A stretch of DNA of 64,000 nucleotides from Marisediminicola antarctica (GTDB lineage Bacteria; Actinomycetota; Actinomycetes; Actinomycetales; Microbacteriaceae): assembly GCF_009930795.1 (NCBI RefSeq), contig NZ_CP017146.1, positions 1,860,001 to 1,924,000 of the forward strand, written 5' to 3'. The translations under genes were made by a program, and so were the position numbers. Under the pieces are notes generated by a model. It was given only the letters and a program-made list of their open reading frames with translations, searched no databases and was not told where the DNA came from. The first letter of the stretch is position 1; each line of letters begins with the position of its first letter. Positions 8,103-17,020 of this stretch are shown one piece after another.

Positions 8103-9065
8103 ATGCGCGTGAACCGTTCGCCCTTGTCGGCCGGACTCATGTTCGCGCTCGTCGCAGCTGCATCGTTCGGGGTCTCCGGCGCGCTGATCAAGCCCCTCCT
8201 CGAGGGTGGCTGGAGCCCCGCCGCAGCGGTCACGGTTCGCGCCCTCACGGGTGGACTGATCCTCGCGCCATTCGCCGTGATTGCACTGCGCGGACGCTGG
8301 GGCTCCGTCTGGCTGGGGCGCTGGCGCATTCTCGGAATGGCCACCGTCGGTGTCGCGGGCACCCAGCTGTTCTACTTCGCCGCCGTGCAGCGCATCCCTG
8401 TCGGCACGGCCATCCTGATCGAGTACATGGCCCCGCTGCTGCTTGTCGCTGTCGCCTGGGCGATGACCAGGCGACGGCCAGCGGTCGTCGTTCTCGCAGG
8501 CTCGGTTGCGGCCTTCGCGGGGCTGCTGCTCATCGTGTCTCCGTCCGGATCCGGCGCACTCGACCCGCTCGGGATCGCCTCCGCCGTCACGGCGATGGTC
8601 TGCTGTGCCGGCTACTTCGTGATCGCGGCGAGGCCGAGCGCCGGACTGCCGCCGGTCGCCCTGGCATCCGCGGGGCTCCTGATCGCACCCGTGCTTCTTG
8701 CTCTCGCCGGTCTTCTTGGGATGGTGCCGTTCACCGCCTCCGTCGACGAGGTGACGCTGCTCGGCCGGGCGACCCCATGGTGGGTGCCGATGCTGGTCGT
8801 CGGCGTCGTCTCCACAGCAGTTGCTTATGCGACGAGCATCACCGCGGGCGGGATGCTCGGCTCACGGCTCGCCTCGTTCGTCGGCCTCCTCGAGGTCGCG
8901 GCGGCGGGACTCTGGGCGTGGATGCTGCTGGGGGAGAGCCTGACGATGCTGCAGTTGTTCGGGGGTGGGCTGATCCTCGTGGGCATCGGGTTCGTGCACT
9001 CGGACCGGTCGGTCCCGGTCGCTCCGGTCGGGGAGAAGACCCCGGCCTTTGGGCCCTCCCGCTGA
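8103..9065 (+). CDS. EamA / DMT family transporter
   Basis: 320 residues from the ATG at 8103, preceded by GGAAGG. The ORF stays open upstream, but that part overlaps the CGNR gene antisense and is not coding. Ten hydrophobic segments in two homologous halves fit the DMT superfamily (2 x EamA): the first half contains FGVSGALIKPLLEGGWSP and the second FVGLLEVAAAGLWAWMLLGE. Relatives export amino acids, metabolites or drugs such as threonine/homoserine (RhtA-like). The substrate cannot be read from sequence. It is divergent from the CGNR regulator, which probably controls it. Confidence 0.9.
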   Translation: MRVNRSPLSAGLMFALVAAASFGVSGALIKPLLEGGWSPAAAVTVRALTGGLILAPFAVIALRGRWGSVWLGRWRILGMATVGVAGTQLFYFAAVQRIPVGTAILIEYMAPLLLVAVAWAMTRRRPAVVVLAGSVAAFAGLLLIVSPSGSGALDPLGIASAVTAMVCCAGYFVIAARPSAGLPPVALASAGLLIAPVLLALAGLLGMVPFTASVDEVTLLGRATPWWVPMLVVGVVSTAVAYATSITAGGMLGSRLASFVGLLEVAAAGLWAWMLLGESLTMLQLFGGGLILVGIGFVHSDRSVPVAPVGEKTPAFGPSR

Positions 9066-9091
9066 CGAACTGCCGGGCGTACCCTGTCGCC

Positions 9092-9412
9092 ATGAATGAG
9101 ACGACGGAAAGCTCACGCAAACGCCCCGAGACGCACGGATCGAGTGAGGCCGGGCGCTACCTGCGATTCATCGACTGGCTGAACCGCTCTCTTGAGGGTC
9201 CGCTCGGACCACCGCCGAGCGGACCGTTCGATGAGGTCGTGCAGCAGGTCGGCGCCGCCACCTGCCCGGTGTGTAACCGTCCGATGTCGGAGCACCGCAT
9301 TGACCACACCGTGTCGAACGCCGTGCTGCACTGCCCCGTCGGTCACGAGCGGCCTGCCGAACACCAGGAGCCGCTGAACGAACTGGGAATGCCCAAGCGC
9401 CCACACGACTGA
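9092..9412 (+). CDS. Small hypothetical protein with CxxC / CxxxH zinc-ribbon motif
   Basis: 106 residues starting MNETTESSRKRPETHG; the larger in-frame ORF upstream overlaps the EamA gene. The second half contains CPVCNRPMSEHRIDH and CPVGHERP, two possible zinc-ligand pairs spaced about 26 residues apart. The N-terminal part is polar, with a conserved-looking RYLRFIDWLNRSLEGPLGPPP. I recognise no named family. It follows the EamA gene on the same strand by 26 bp and precedes tRNA-Gly on the opposite strand. No upstream ribosome-binding site is obvious. Confidence 0.65.
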   Translation: MNETTESSRKRPETHGSSEAGRYLRFIDWLNRSLEGPLGPPPSGPFDEVVQQVGAATCPVCNRPMSEHRIDHTVSNAVLHCPVGHERPAEHQEPLNELGMPKRPHD

Positions 9413-9425
9413 TCGAATGATGTGA

Positions 9426-9499
9426 TGGAGGGGATGACGAGAATCGAACTCGCATCATCAGTTTGGAAGACTGAGGCTTTACCACTAAGCTACATCCCC
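9426..9499 (-). tRNA. tRNA-Gly (anticodon TCC)
   Basis: The minus strand folds as a cloverleaf: acceptor GGGGATG pairs with CATCCCC, discriminator U, encoded CCA, D-arm TAGCTTAGTGGTAAAGC, anticodon loop CTTCCAA giving TCC, and T-arm GCGAGTTCGATTCTCGT. Length is 74 nt with CCA. Confidence 0.95.
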
Positions 9500-9659
9500 G
9501 CACGACCGGCCCGATTACCTTGGGCCGGATAGCACTCTGCAACTCTAATGCATGCCGCGGGGTGAGGGTGGCACCTCGCGACGCGGCGCTCGGCTAGACT
9601 TGCCACGGCCAAATTTCGGATGCCTCATGATCCGATCCCCCTGGCCGCACGATGATGTC

Positions 9660-9733
9660 CGGGGCGTAGCTCAGCTTGGTAGAGCGCCCGCTTTGGGAGC
9701 GGGAGGCCGCAGGTTCGAATCCTGTCGCCCCGA
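9660..9733 (+). tRNA. tRNA-Pro (anticodon TGG)
   Basis: Acceptor CGGGGCG pairs with CGCCCCG; D-arm TAGCTCAGCTTGGTAGAGC; anticodon stem CCCGC/GCGGG around loop TTTGGGA, giving TGG; T-arm CGCAGGTTCGAATCCTG. After the discriminator A the genome reads CAA rather than CCA, so the CCA end must be added by enzyme. It lies 46 bp upstream of tig. Confidence 0.95.
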
Positions 9734-9778
9734 CAAGAATCCCTCATACCCAGTACGCCGAATACAGGAGAGCCACAC

Positions 9779-11146
9779 GTGAAGACCACGGTCGAAAAGC
9801 TGAGCCCCACGCGGGTGAAGCTCACCATCGCAGTTACCCCGGACGAGCTGAAGCCCAGCGTCGACCACGCCTATACGCACCTCGCGGAGTCAATCAACAT
9901 TCCCGGGTTCCGCAAGGGCAAGGTTCCGCCGCCCATCATCGACCAGCGCGTCGGTCGTGGTGAGGTGCTGAACCACGCGGTCAGCGACGGCCTCGACAAG
10001 TTCTACCGCCTTGCCGTCACCGAGGAGAAGATTCGCCCCCTCGGCCGCCCAGAGGCCGACGTCACGGGCCTGCCGGAGCTCAAGGACTTCTCGGGCGACC
10101 TCGTGATCGTCGTCGAGGTCGACGTTCGCCCGGAGTTCACGCTCCCGTCGATCGACGGCCTCGAGCTCACGGTCGACACCGCGACCGTCGAGCCCGACGA
10201 GGTCGAGACCGAGCTGCAGAATCTGCTCGCTCGCTTCGGCACGCTTGTCACCGTCGAGCGCCCGGCCAAGACGGGCGACTTCGCCCAGATCGACCTCGTC
10301 GCGTCGATCGACGGCACCGAGGTCGACACCGCCAACGCCATCTCGTATGAGGTCGGCTCCGGAGACCTCATCGACGGCATCGACGAGGCCCTCGACGCCC
10401 TCAGTGCCGGCGAGACCACGACCTTCGAGTCCAAGCTGCTCGGTGGCGACAACGAGGGACAGACCGCGCAGATCACGGTCAACCTCCTCGCCGTCAAGGA
10501 GCGCGAACTCCCCGCGGCCGACGACGATTTCGCACAGATCGCCAGCCAGTTCGACACGATCGACGAGCTCAAGGCAGACATCGAGCAGCAGGTCATCAAG
10601 TCGAAGGTCTTCGGTCAGGGCGCGCAGGCGCGTGACCAGGTCGTCGACAAACTGCTCGAGTCCGTCGAGATCCCCGTTCCGGAGAAGCTCGTCGAGGACG
10701 AGGTGCACCGCCACCTCGAGAACGAGAACCGCCTCGAAGACGCCGAGCACCGTGCCGAGGTCGCCGAGTCGAGCGAGAAGACGTTCCGCACTCAGATCCT
10801 CCTCGACTCGATCGCCGAGCAGGAGAAGGTCAAGGTCAGCCAGAACGAGCTCACCCAGTACCTCGTGCAGGGCGCCGCACAGTACAACATGGAGCCGGGC
10901 GAGTTCATCAAGGTGCTCGACCAGAACGGCCAGATCCCCGGCATGATCGGCGAGGTCGCGCGTGCCAAGGCGCTCGCGATCGTGCTCAGCCGCGCGAACG
11001 TCGTCGACGGAAATGGCGACGTCGTCGACATCTCGTCCTTCACCGCGACGGCGCTGAGCGATGCAGGCGACGACAGCGACGCGAGTGACTTCGTCGAGGC
11101 GGCATCCACAGCGGATGACGACCACGAGGGTCACGACCACAGCTGA
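9779..11146 (+). CDS. tig: Trigger factor, ribosome-associated chaperone and prolyl isomerase
   Basis: 455 residues from a GTG at 9779, with CAGGAG about ten bases upstream. The N-terminal ribosome-binding domain has the family signature [12 protein letters not shown] near residue 40. A central FKBP-type isomerase domain follows ([17 protein letters not shown]), then the long helical C-terminal arm. The tail is Asp/Glu/His-rich (DDDHEGHDH), common in actinobacterial homologues. It binds nascent chains at the ribosome exit tunnel. Its position near clpP1P2 and clpX is conserved across bacteria. A strong hairpin follows the stop. Confidence 0.98.
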   Translation: MKTTVEKLSPTRVKLTIAVTPDELKPSVDHAYTHLAESINIPGFRKGKVPPPIIDQRVGRGEVLNHAVSDGLDKFYRLAVTEEKIRPLGRPEADVTGLPELKDFSGDLVIVVEVDVRPEFTLPSIDGLELTVDTATVEPDEVETELQNLLARFGTLVTVERPAKTGDFAQIDLVASIDGTEVDTANAISYEVGSGDLIDGIDEALDALSAGETTTFESKLLGGDNEGQTAQITVNLLAVKERELPAADDDFAQIASQFDTIDELKADIEQQVIKSKVFGQGAQARDQVVDKLLESVEIPVPEKLVEDEVHRHLENENRLEDAEHRAEVAESSEKTFRTQILLDSIAEQEKVKVSQNELTQYLVQGAAQYNMEPGEFIKVLDQNGQIPGMIGEVARAKALAIVLSRANVVDGNGDVVDISSFTATALSDAGDDSDASDFVEAASTADDDHEGHDHS

Positions 11147-12015
11147 ACTGCATGAACTGACGACGAAGGCCCGGCACAGCAGTGCCGGGCCTTCGTTGTT
11201 AAAACCCCTTCGTCGTTAAGACCGCAGGCCGGATTACGCCCGGTCATCGATCCAGTCAGGTTCACCACGGTGCGCCGGGGTGCGAGCGTGGACGCAATGG
11301 ACATGGCGCGGTTTCGGGCGCCGGAGACGACGCTCGGCGGCGGGTTCTTGCTGTCGAGCGTCGAGAGCGCGAGTCCGACGACATCGGCCGGTTCCTCGAA
11401 GTCGCCGACACGGGCGCCAGCGCCTGCCACATCGAAGAACTCGGTGCGCGTAGCTCCGGGGGAGAGGGCGAGCACCAAAAGAGCGGTGTCCTTGTTCTCG
11501 TACCAGAGCGCTTCGGTGAAGCTCAACACGAACGCCTTGCTCGCTGCGTAGACCGCCATCAGGGGGACCGGTTGGTATGCGGCGGTGCTCGCGAGAGTCA
11601 CAAGGGCACCGCGTCCCTCCTGCAATTGGGCGTAGAACGCGTGGGTGAGTTCCACAAGCGCGGTCACGTTGAGGCTGACCTCCTCGTGGATGCGCCCGGC
11701 GGCCTCGTTCTCGAACCGACTGCGCGTGCCGAAGCCTGCGTTGTTGATGAGGGTCGAGATGCGGATGCCCCGCTCGCCCAGGTCGGCGTGGAGGTTCGCG
11801 GCCGCGCCCGGTGCAGCGAGGTCCGCGGTGATCGTCGTCGCCGTGATGCCGTGCGACGCGGTGAGTTCATTTGCGAGGGAGTCGAGACGGTCGAGACGGC
11901 GGGCGACGAGAACGAGATTGGCGCCTCGGGCCGCGAGCTGGCGTGCGAACTCCGTGCCGAGCCCCGAGCTCGCGCCGGTGATGAGGGCGGTTGTGCCCCG
12001 GTAGTCCAATGCCAC
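11131..12015 (-). CDS. Short-chain dehydrogenase/reductase (SDR family)
   Basis: 294 residues. The N-terminal Rossmann motif TGASSGLG (cofactor binding) is followed by NNAGFG, a Ser in the catalytic strand (TLASTAAYQ) and the catalytic [11 protein letters not shown] Tyr-x-x-x-Lys. This is a classical NAD(P)H-dependent oxidoreductase of unknown substrate, similar to ketoacyl-reductase-like DltE/YqjQ types. The normal fold ends near residue 255; the last 30 or so residues (from [10 protein letters not shown]) are translated through the tig terminator and into the antisense of the tig 3' end, overlapping it by 16 bp. This looks like loss of the ancestral stop codon. Confidence 0.9.
   Translation of the reverse strand: MALDYRGTTALITGASSGLGTEFARQLAARGANLVLVARRLDRLDSLANELTASHGITATTITADLAAPGAAANLHADLGERGIRISTLINNAGFGTRSRFENEAAGRIHEEVSLNVTALVELTHAFYAQLQEGRGALVTLASTAAYQPVPLMAVYAASKAFVLSFTEALWYENKDTALLVLALSPGATRTEFFDVAGAGARVGDFEEPADVVGLALSTLDSKNPPPSVVSGARNRAMSIASTLAPRRTVVNLTGSMTGRNPACGLNDEGVLTTKARHCCAGPSSSVHAVQLWS
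11163..11200 (+). terminator. Terminator after tig
   Basis: A perfect 15-bp stem, ACGAAGGCCCGGCAC with GTGCCGGGCCTTCGT, and loop AGCA, followed by TGTT. It lies 17 bp after the tig stop. On the minus strand it falls inside the extended SDR reading frame. Confidence 0.9.
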
Positions 12016-12094
12016 GATGGTGCCTTTCGGATTATGGTTTCTGCGATCGTCTCACTGCGAATCGGCTCGGTGACCCGTGCCCTAGCGTTGTGGC

Positions 12095-13303
12095 ATGACC
12101 TCGCGACCCGACAAGCACGACCCGCTGACCCTCCGGCTGCTAACCCAAGCCGTGCACGCCGGCAACGCCATCGATCCGGGAACCGGAGCGGTACGCACGC
12201 CCCTCGTGCTCGCGAACTCCTACGCCCTGCCCGACGATCCGTCCGAGATCAGCTGGTCGGGCACCGACATCCCCCTTTACACCCGCAACAGCGGCGTCAA
12301 CCAGCTCGCGCTGCAGCAGAAACTCGCCGTTCTCGACAACGGGGAGGATGCCGTCGCCCTCGCGAGTGGAGTCGCCGCGCTGCATGCCGTGTTCTTCACC
12401 TTCCTGAAGTCCGGCGACCACGTCGTTGTCGCCGATGTCGTCTATGAGGCGACCCACCGCCTGTTCACGGAGCTGCTGCCGGAGAAATACGGCATCGAGG
12501 CGACCCTCGTCGACACAACCGACCTCGCGGCCGTGCGCGCCGCCATCCGACCGACCACACGCCTCGTGCATGTGGAGACCCCAGCCAATCCGACAACCCG
12601 GATCACTGACATCCACGAGCTCGCGCTTATCGCCCACAAGGCCGGGGCGCTGCTGAGCGTGGACTCGACCTTCGCCTCGCCGCTGCTGCTGCGGCCCCTC
12701 GACCAGGGCGCCGACCTCGTCGTGCACTCGCTCACCAAATACATCAATGGCCACGGAGACGCGATGGGCGGCGCTGTGATCGGGTCGCGGGAGCTGATCC
12801 AGCAGATCAAGAGCGACGCCATGATTGATGTCGGGGGAGTGATCAGCCCCTTCAACGCCTGGCTCATCATGCGCGGCTCGATCACCCTGCCGTTGCGGAT
12901 CCGCCAGCACTGCGTGAACGCGCGGGCCGTCGCCGATGTGCTCGATGCCGATGACCGCGTCGCCTTCGTCGCCTACCCGGGCCTCGCCTCGCATCCGCAG
13001 CACGAGCTCGCGCGCCGCACGATGCCGAACGGGTTCGGTGGGATGCTCGCGTTCGCCGTGGTCGGGGACTCCGCGACGCAGGACCGGTTCGTCTCGAACC
13101 TGCGCGTGATCACCTCGGCCGTCTCGCTCGGCCACGACGAGTCCCTCATCGTGCACGTGGGCAGCACCGCCCCGCGGGCCGCGCACTGGCCCGAGGAGTT
13201 TCGCACCAACGGGCATCTGCGCTTCTCGGTCGGGATCGAAGACCCGGCCGATCTGATCGCCGACCTGCGGGCCGCCCTCGACGCCACCTTCGCCCCGGAC
13301 TGA
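12095..13303 (+). CDS. Cys/Met-metabolism PLP-dependent enzyme (trans-sulfuration family)
   Basis: 402 residues. The N-terminal QAVHAGNAIDPGTGAVRTPL is typical of the cystathionine gamma-synthase / methionine gamma-lyase fold. LASGVAALHAVFF binds the cofactor phosphate, VDSTFASPLLLRPLDQGAD carries the PLP-nitrogen Asp, and SLTKYINGHGD holds the Schiff-base lysine at residue 215. The C-terminal RFSVGIEDPADLIADL is also diagnostic. The enzyme acts in the cytosol on cystathionine, homoserine esters or methionine; which reaction cannot be decided from sequence alone. It is divergent from the SDR gene with about 80 bp between. Confidence 0.92.
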   Translation: MTSRPDKHDPLTLRLLTQAVHAGNAIDPGTGAVRTPLVLANSYALPDDPSEISWSGTDIPLYTRNSGVNQLALQQKLAVLDNGEDAVALASGVAALHAVFFTFLKSGDHVVVADVVYEATHRLFTELLPEKYGIEATLVDTTDLAAVRAAIRPTTRLVHVETPANPTTRITDIHELALIAHKAGALLSVDSTFASPLLLRPLDQGADLVVHSLTKYINGHGDAMGGAVIGSRELIQQIKSDAMIDVGGVISPFNAWLIMRGSITLPLRIRQHCVNARAVADVLDADDRVAFVAYPGLASHPQHELARRTMPNGFGGMLAFAVVGDSATQDRFVSNLRVITSAVSLGHDESLIVHVGSTAPRAAHWPEEFRTNGHLRFSVGIEDPADLIADLRAALDATFAPD

Positions 13304-13322
13304 CCTCCCGCTATCTGCCCAC

Positions 13323-13362
13323 GGCGAACACGCCCGATTGCGTCGGTGCTTGCCGATAGATT
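13323..13362 (+). promoter_or_regulatory. Candidate clpP1P2 control region
   Basis: GGCGAACACGCC (13323-13334) is a perfect 4+4 dyad. The overlapping CGCCCGATTGCG resembles the CGC/GCG half-sites bound by ClgR, though the spacing is one base longer than the usual five. A -10 like TAGATT sits at 13357-13362 with no good -35, as expected for an activated promoter. The ClgR link is inference from the known regulation of actinobacterial clp genes. Confidence 0.3.
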
Positions 13363-13396
13363 CGAAACCAAGCGAAAACTGAAATGGAGCGCAACA

Positions 13397-14056
13397 ATGG
13401 CCCAACCGGCATTGGTCAACAGCATTTTCGACCAACTCCTCAAGGACCGCATCATCTGGCTCGGGTCAGAGGTGCGCGACGACAACGCCAATGAGATCTG
13501 CGCGAAGATCCTGCTGCTTGCGGCTGAGGACTCCGAGCGAGACATCTTCCTTTACATCAACTCTCCCGGAGGCTCGATCACCGCTGGCATGGCGATCTAC
13601 GACACGATGAAGTTCGTGCCGAACGACATCGTCACCGTGGGCATCGGACTCGCGGCGTCGATGGGCCAGTTCCTGCTCTCGTCCGGCACCAAGGGCAAGC
13701 GGTACATCACGCCCAACGCGCGGGTTCTGCTCCACCAGCCGTCCGGCGGATTCGGCGGCACCTCTGCCGACATCCAGACCCAGGCCAAGGTCATCCTCGA
13801 TATGAAGCAGCGCATGGCGGAGCTCACCGCAGAGCAGGTCGGCAAGTCGGTGGAGCAGATCCTAGTCGACAACGACCGCGACAACTGGTTCACAGCCCAG
13901 GAGGCGCTCGCCTACGGGTTCGTCGACCACCTGCGCGAGTACGCATCAGAGGTCATCGGCGGCGGCGGCACCGACGAGACCGTCACCGACGCGGCGGTCT
14001 CGACCGATTCGGACAACGACCACACCTCCCGCACGACCGACACCCCGAAGAACTAA
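13397..14056 (+). CDS. clpP1: ATP-dependent Clp protease proteolytic subunit 1
   Basis: 219 residues from ATG 13397 (TGGAG upstream); the 17-codon in-frame extension from 13346 is rejected because the usual N-terminus is MAQPALVNS. The catalytic triad is visible: Ser88 in GLAASMGQ, His113 in LLHQPSGG, and an Asp in the VDNDRDNW stretch. The oxyanion-loop glycines in YINSPGGSI are present. In actinobacteria ClpP1 and ClpP2 assemble as a mixed double heptamer that degrades proteins fed by ClpX or ClpC. The C-terminal tail is Asp/Ser/Thr-rich. It lies 10 bp before clpP2 in one operon. Confidence 0.97.
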   Translation: MAQPALVNSIFDQLLKDRIIWLGSEVRDDNANEICAKILLLAAEDSERDIFLYINSPGGSITAGMAIYDTMKFVPNDIVTVGIGLAASMGQFLLSSGTKGKRYITPNARVLLHQPSGGFGGTSADIQTQAKVILDMKQRMAELTAEQVGKSVEQILVDNDRDNWFTAQEALAYGFVDHLREYASEVIGGGGTDETVTDAAVSTDSDNDHTSRTTDTPKN

Positions 14057-14066
14057 GGCACACACC

Positions 14067-14735
14067 ATGGACATCTCTTCCTACGGCGGAAGCGCCGGCC
14101 CGATGGCCGAATCCCGCTATATCCTCCCGACCTTCGAGGAGCGCACGGCGTACGGCTACAAGCGCCAGGACCCCTACGCGAAGCTCTTCGAAGACCGCAT
14201 CGTCTTTCTCGGGGTCCAGGTCGACGACGCGTCGGCCGATGACGTCATGGCCCAGCTGCTCGTCCTCGAGAGCCAGGACCCCGACCGCGACATCGTGATG
14301 TACATCAACTCACCCGGTGGCTCGTTCACGGCGATGACGGCGATCTACGACACGATGCAGTACATCCGTCCGCAGATCCAGACGGTCTGCCTCGGCCAGG
14401 CGGCTTCTGCCGCCGCTGTGCTGCTCGCCGCGGGAACGCCCGGCAAGCGTCTCGCCCTGCCGAACGCCCGCATCCTGATCCACCAGCCCTCAACGGGCGA
14501 CGCGGGCCGCGGCCAGGCGTCGGACATCGAGATTCAGGCGCAGGAGATCCTCCGCATGCGCACCTGGCTCGAGGCGACTCTCTCGTTCCACTCGAACCGC
14601 AGCCCCGAGCAGGTCAACAAGGATATCGACCGGGACAAGATCCTCGGTGCGGATGCCGCGCTCGAATACGGACTCATCGACCAGGTGCTGACCTCGCGCA
14701 AGAACGTTCAGATCCCCGCGGCGCTGTCCAAGTAG
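14067..14735 (+). CDS. clpP2: ATP-dependent Clp protease proteolytic subunit 2
   Basis: 222 residues. Ser114 in [11 protein letters not shown], His139 in ILIHQPSTG and the downstream [19 protein letters not shown] carrying the Asp complete the triad. [17 protein letters not shown] matches the ClpP handle region. The N-terminal [13 protein letters not shown] plus [11 protein letters not shown] is typical of actinobacterial ClpP2, which bears the docking sites for the ATPases. It is second in the clpP1-clpP2 operon and is followed by a strong terminator, so clpX is transcribed separately. Confidence 0.97.
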   Translation: MDISSYGGSAGPMAESRYILPTFEERTAYGYKRQDPYAKLFEDRIVFLGVQVDDASADDVMAQLLVLESQDPDRDIVMYINSPGGSFTAMTAIYDTMQYIRPQIQTVCLGQAASAAAVLLAAGTPGKRLALPNARILIHQPSTGDAGRGQASDIEIQAQEILRMRTWLEATLSFHSNRSPEQVNKDIDRDKILGADAALEYGLIDQVLTSRKNVQIPAALSK

Positions 14736-14763
14736 CCCGCGCGCAATAAGACCCGCACGCAGA

Positions 14764-14798
14764 AAGACCCGCAGGCATCGCCTGCGGGTCTTTTGTGT
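14764..14798 (+). terminator. Terminator after clpP2
   Basis: A 13-bp perfect stem AAGACCCGCAGGC / GCCTGCGGGTCTT with loop ATC runs into TTTTGTGT. It lies 29 bp after the clpP2 stop and immediately before the end of the convergent CopC-like gene. Confidence 0.92.
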
Positions 14799-14827
14799 CT
14801 CTGCTGAGCTGAGCTGCGCGGTGCGGC

Positions 14828-15544
14828 TCAGGCGTTGCGGCGCCGGCGCACAGCGAACACCGTCCCGCCGATCGCGGCCGCGGCGACCGCACCGATACCG
14901 GCGATCAGCAGCGAGTTCGGCACGGTCGATGACGTCTGCTCGGGGTCGGCGGATGGCGATTCGCTGGCATCGGCATCGGCATCGGCATCGGCATCGGCAT
15001 CGGCGCCAGCCGCGTCATCGGAGTCGGTCCCGGACGCCTGTCCCTCTGCCGGCTCCTCCACCGGCGTCGGCTCGACCCCGCACTCGGGAGGCGTCGCCGA
15101 GCCGGCCGAGATCTCGGCGTCATCGGCGGGATCCCACTCGAAGGTGAACTGGCCATCGATGGGGTGGCTGTCGATCGAGGCCGCGCGCCAGGCGAGGGTG
15201 TACTCGCCGGCCGGCCCCAGTGCGGCGTCGGCGCTCATCGTCGGGCCGTCGACCGAGACGCATCCGTCGCCGTAGTACAGGCCGTCCTCGCCGACGACTC
15301 GGAGCAGGAATGCGCTCACGCTGTCGCCGGTGTCGAGCATGTCCTCGTTCGTGGTGATCGAGAACTCCGGCGGGAGGGTGGTCAGGATCGAACCGGCCTC
15401 CGGAGTGGAGGCGACCAGAGAATTGTGGGCCATCGCCGGGCCGGCGACCGCGAAGATGGAGCCGAGCAGGACCGCGCATCCGAGAAGTGCCGGCAGTGCC
15501 GTATTGGGTCGCCGAAAGCCACGGCTCGGTGGGGAGTACGTCAT
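14828..15544 (-). CDS. CopC-domain secreted, membrane-anchored protein
   Basis: 238 residues. A signal peptide (hydrophobic core LPALLGCAVLLGSIFAVAG, cleavage after AMA) leaves an N-terminal His-Asn-Ser-Leu, as in CopC proteins where the N-terminal His binds copper. The CopC beta-sandwich follows (STPEAGSILTTLPPEFSI to DSHPIDGQFTFEW). A low-complexity spacer rich in Asp-Ala (six DA pairs) and Pro/Glu leads to a C-terminal membrane helix and an RRRR stop-transfer. Probably tethered on the outer face of the membrane with a role in copper handling; no CopD is adjacent. The metal role is inferred from the family. Confidence 0.82.
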   Translation of the reverse strand: MTYSPPSRGFRRPNTALPALLGCAVLLGSIFAVAGPAMAHNSLVASTPEAGSILTTLPPEFSITTNEDMLDTGDSVSAFLLRVVGEDGLYYGDGCVSVDGPTMSADAALGPAGEYTLAWRAASIDSHPIDGQFTFEWDPADDAEISAGSATPPECGVEPTPVEEPAEGQASGTDSDDAAGADADADADADADASESPSADPEQTSSTVPNSLLIAGIGAVAAAAIGGTVFAVRRRRNA

Positions 15545-15633
15545 GAATCTAGGCTACGTGAGCAGTCTGATCGGTCGAACCACGAGCGAACAGCGCCGCG
15601 GCGCGGCATCCCAATCGTGCAACGTGCATTCCT

Positions 15634-15655
15634 GTGTCGGTGACACGGGTTAGGC
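15634..15655 (+). promoter_or_regulatory. Candidate clpX promoter -10 with overlapping palindrome
   Basis: GTGTCGGTGACAC (15634-15646) is a perfect 5+3+5 inverted repeat placed just upstream of TAGGCT (15650-15655), a plausible -10. Initiation would give a leader of about 60 nt before clpX. The palindrome would sit in the -10/-35 spacer, a position suited to a regulator. No good -35 is seen. Confidence 0.3.
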
Positions 15656-15721
15656 TCGATGCGTAGCACTAGTGATGGCAACCCGCAATGGCGCGGTGCT
15701 GAATCAGGAGGAGGCGAGGCA

Positions 15722-16996
15722 ATGGCTCGAATTGGTGAGAGCGCGGATCTGCTCAAGTGTTCCTTCTGCGGAAAGAGCCAGAAACAGGTCCAGCAGCTCA
15801 TAGCAGGACCGGGCGTGTACATCTGCGACGAGTGCGTCGAATTGTGCAACGAGATCATCGAAGAGCGTCTGGCCGAGGCTGGCGAAGAGGTGTCGAGCGA
15901 GTTCGACCTGCCCAAGCCCAAGGAGATCTTCAACTTCCTCGAGGAATACGTCATCGGGCAGGAGCCGGCCAAGCGGGCCCTCTCGGTCGCCGTCTACAAC
16001 CACTACAAGCGCATCCGCTCACGCAACACGCTCACCTCCGCAGACGCCGTGATCGACGATGTCGAGATCGCAAAGAGCAACATCCTGCTGATCGGCCCGA
16101 CCGGTTGCGGCAAGACCTACCTCGCCCAGACCCTCGCGAAGCGGCTCAACGTTCCATTCGCCGTCGCCGATGCGACCGCCCTCACCGAGGCCGGCTACGT
16201 GGGTGAAGACGTCGAGAACATCCTGCTCAAGCTCATCCAGGCGGCGGACTACGACGTCAAGCGCGCCGAGACCGGCATCATCTACATCGACGAAATCGAC
16301 AAGATCGCCCGCAAGGCCGAGAACCCGTCGATCACCCGCGACGTCTCCGGCGAGGGCGTGCAGCAGGCACTCCTCAAGATTCTCGAGGGCACCGTCGCAT
16401 CCGTTCCGCCGCAGGGCGGGCGCAAGCATCCGCACCAGGAGTTCATCCAGGTCGACACGACCAACGTGCTGTTCATCGTCGCCGGCGCGTTCGCGGGCCT
16501 CGAGGAGATCATCTCGTCACGCGCTGGCAAGAAGGGGATCGGCTTCGGCGCCCCGCTGCACAGCAAGGGCGACGACGTGAACCTGTTCGGCGAGGTGCTG
16601 CCGGAAGACCTGCACAAGTTCGGCCTGATCCCCGAGTTCATCGGCCGCCTCCCGGTCGTCACGACCGTGACCCAGCTCGACCAGGTCGCTCTCATGGCGA
16701 TCCTCACCGAGCCGCGGAACGCGCTCGTGCGCCAGTACCAGCGCATGTTCGAGATCGACGGCGTCGAGCTCGAATTCGAGCACGACGCGCTCGAGGCGAT
16801 CGCCGACCTGGCGGTGTTGCGCAAGACAGGCGCCCGCGGGCTCCGCGCGATCATGGAGGAGGTGCTCGGGCCGATCATGTTCGAGGTGCCTTCCTCGTCC
16901 GATGTCGCACGCGTGATCGTCACCAAGAGCGCCGTCGTTGAGAACGGTGCCCCGACGATCATCCTGCGCGAGGTGCGCACCGAAAAATCGGCCTAG
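15722..16996 (+). CDS. clpX: ATP-dependent Clp protease ATP-binding subunit
   Basis: 424 residues from ATG 15722, which follows AGGAGGAGG; the 21-residue upstream extension is rejected. The N-terminal zinc domain has CSFCGKS and CDECVELC. The AAA+ core carries Walker A GPTGCGKT near residue 124, Walker [11 protein letters not shown] and the [19 protein letters not shown] segment. The IGF loop (KKGIGFGAP) that docks on ClpP is present. ClpX unfolds substrates, SsrA-tagged ones included, and feeds them to ClpP1P2. The next gene starts in the same frame directly after the TAG stop. Confidence 0.98.
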   Translation: MARIGESADLLKCSFCGKSQKQVQQLIAGPGVYICDECVELCNEIIEERLAEAGEEVSSEFDLPKPKEIFNFLEEYVIGQEPAKRALSVAVYNHYKRIRSRNTLTSADAVIDDVEIAKSNILLIGPTGCGKTYLAQTLAKRLNVPFAVADATALTEAGYVGEDVENILLKLIQAADYDVKRAETGIIYIDEIDKIARKAENPSITRDVSGEGVQQALLKILEGTVASVPPQGGRKHPHQEFIQVDTTNVLFIVAGAFAGLEEIISSRAGKKGIGFGAPLHSKGDDVNLFGEVLPEDLHKFGLIPEFIGRLPVVTTVTQLDQVALMAILTEPRNALVRQYQRMFEIDGVELEFEHDALEAIADLAVLRKTGARGLRAIMEEVLGPIMFEVPSSSDVARVIVTKSAVVENGAPTIILREVRTEKSA

Positions 16997-17020
16997 CCGC
17001 ACCAGGTTCCCGGTCCGCCC

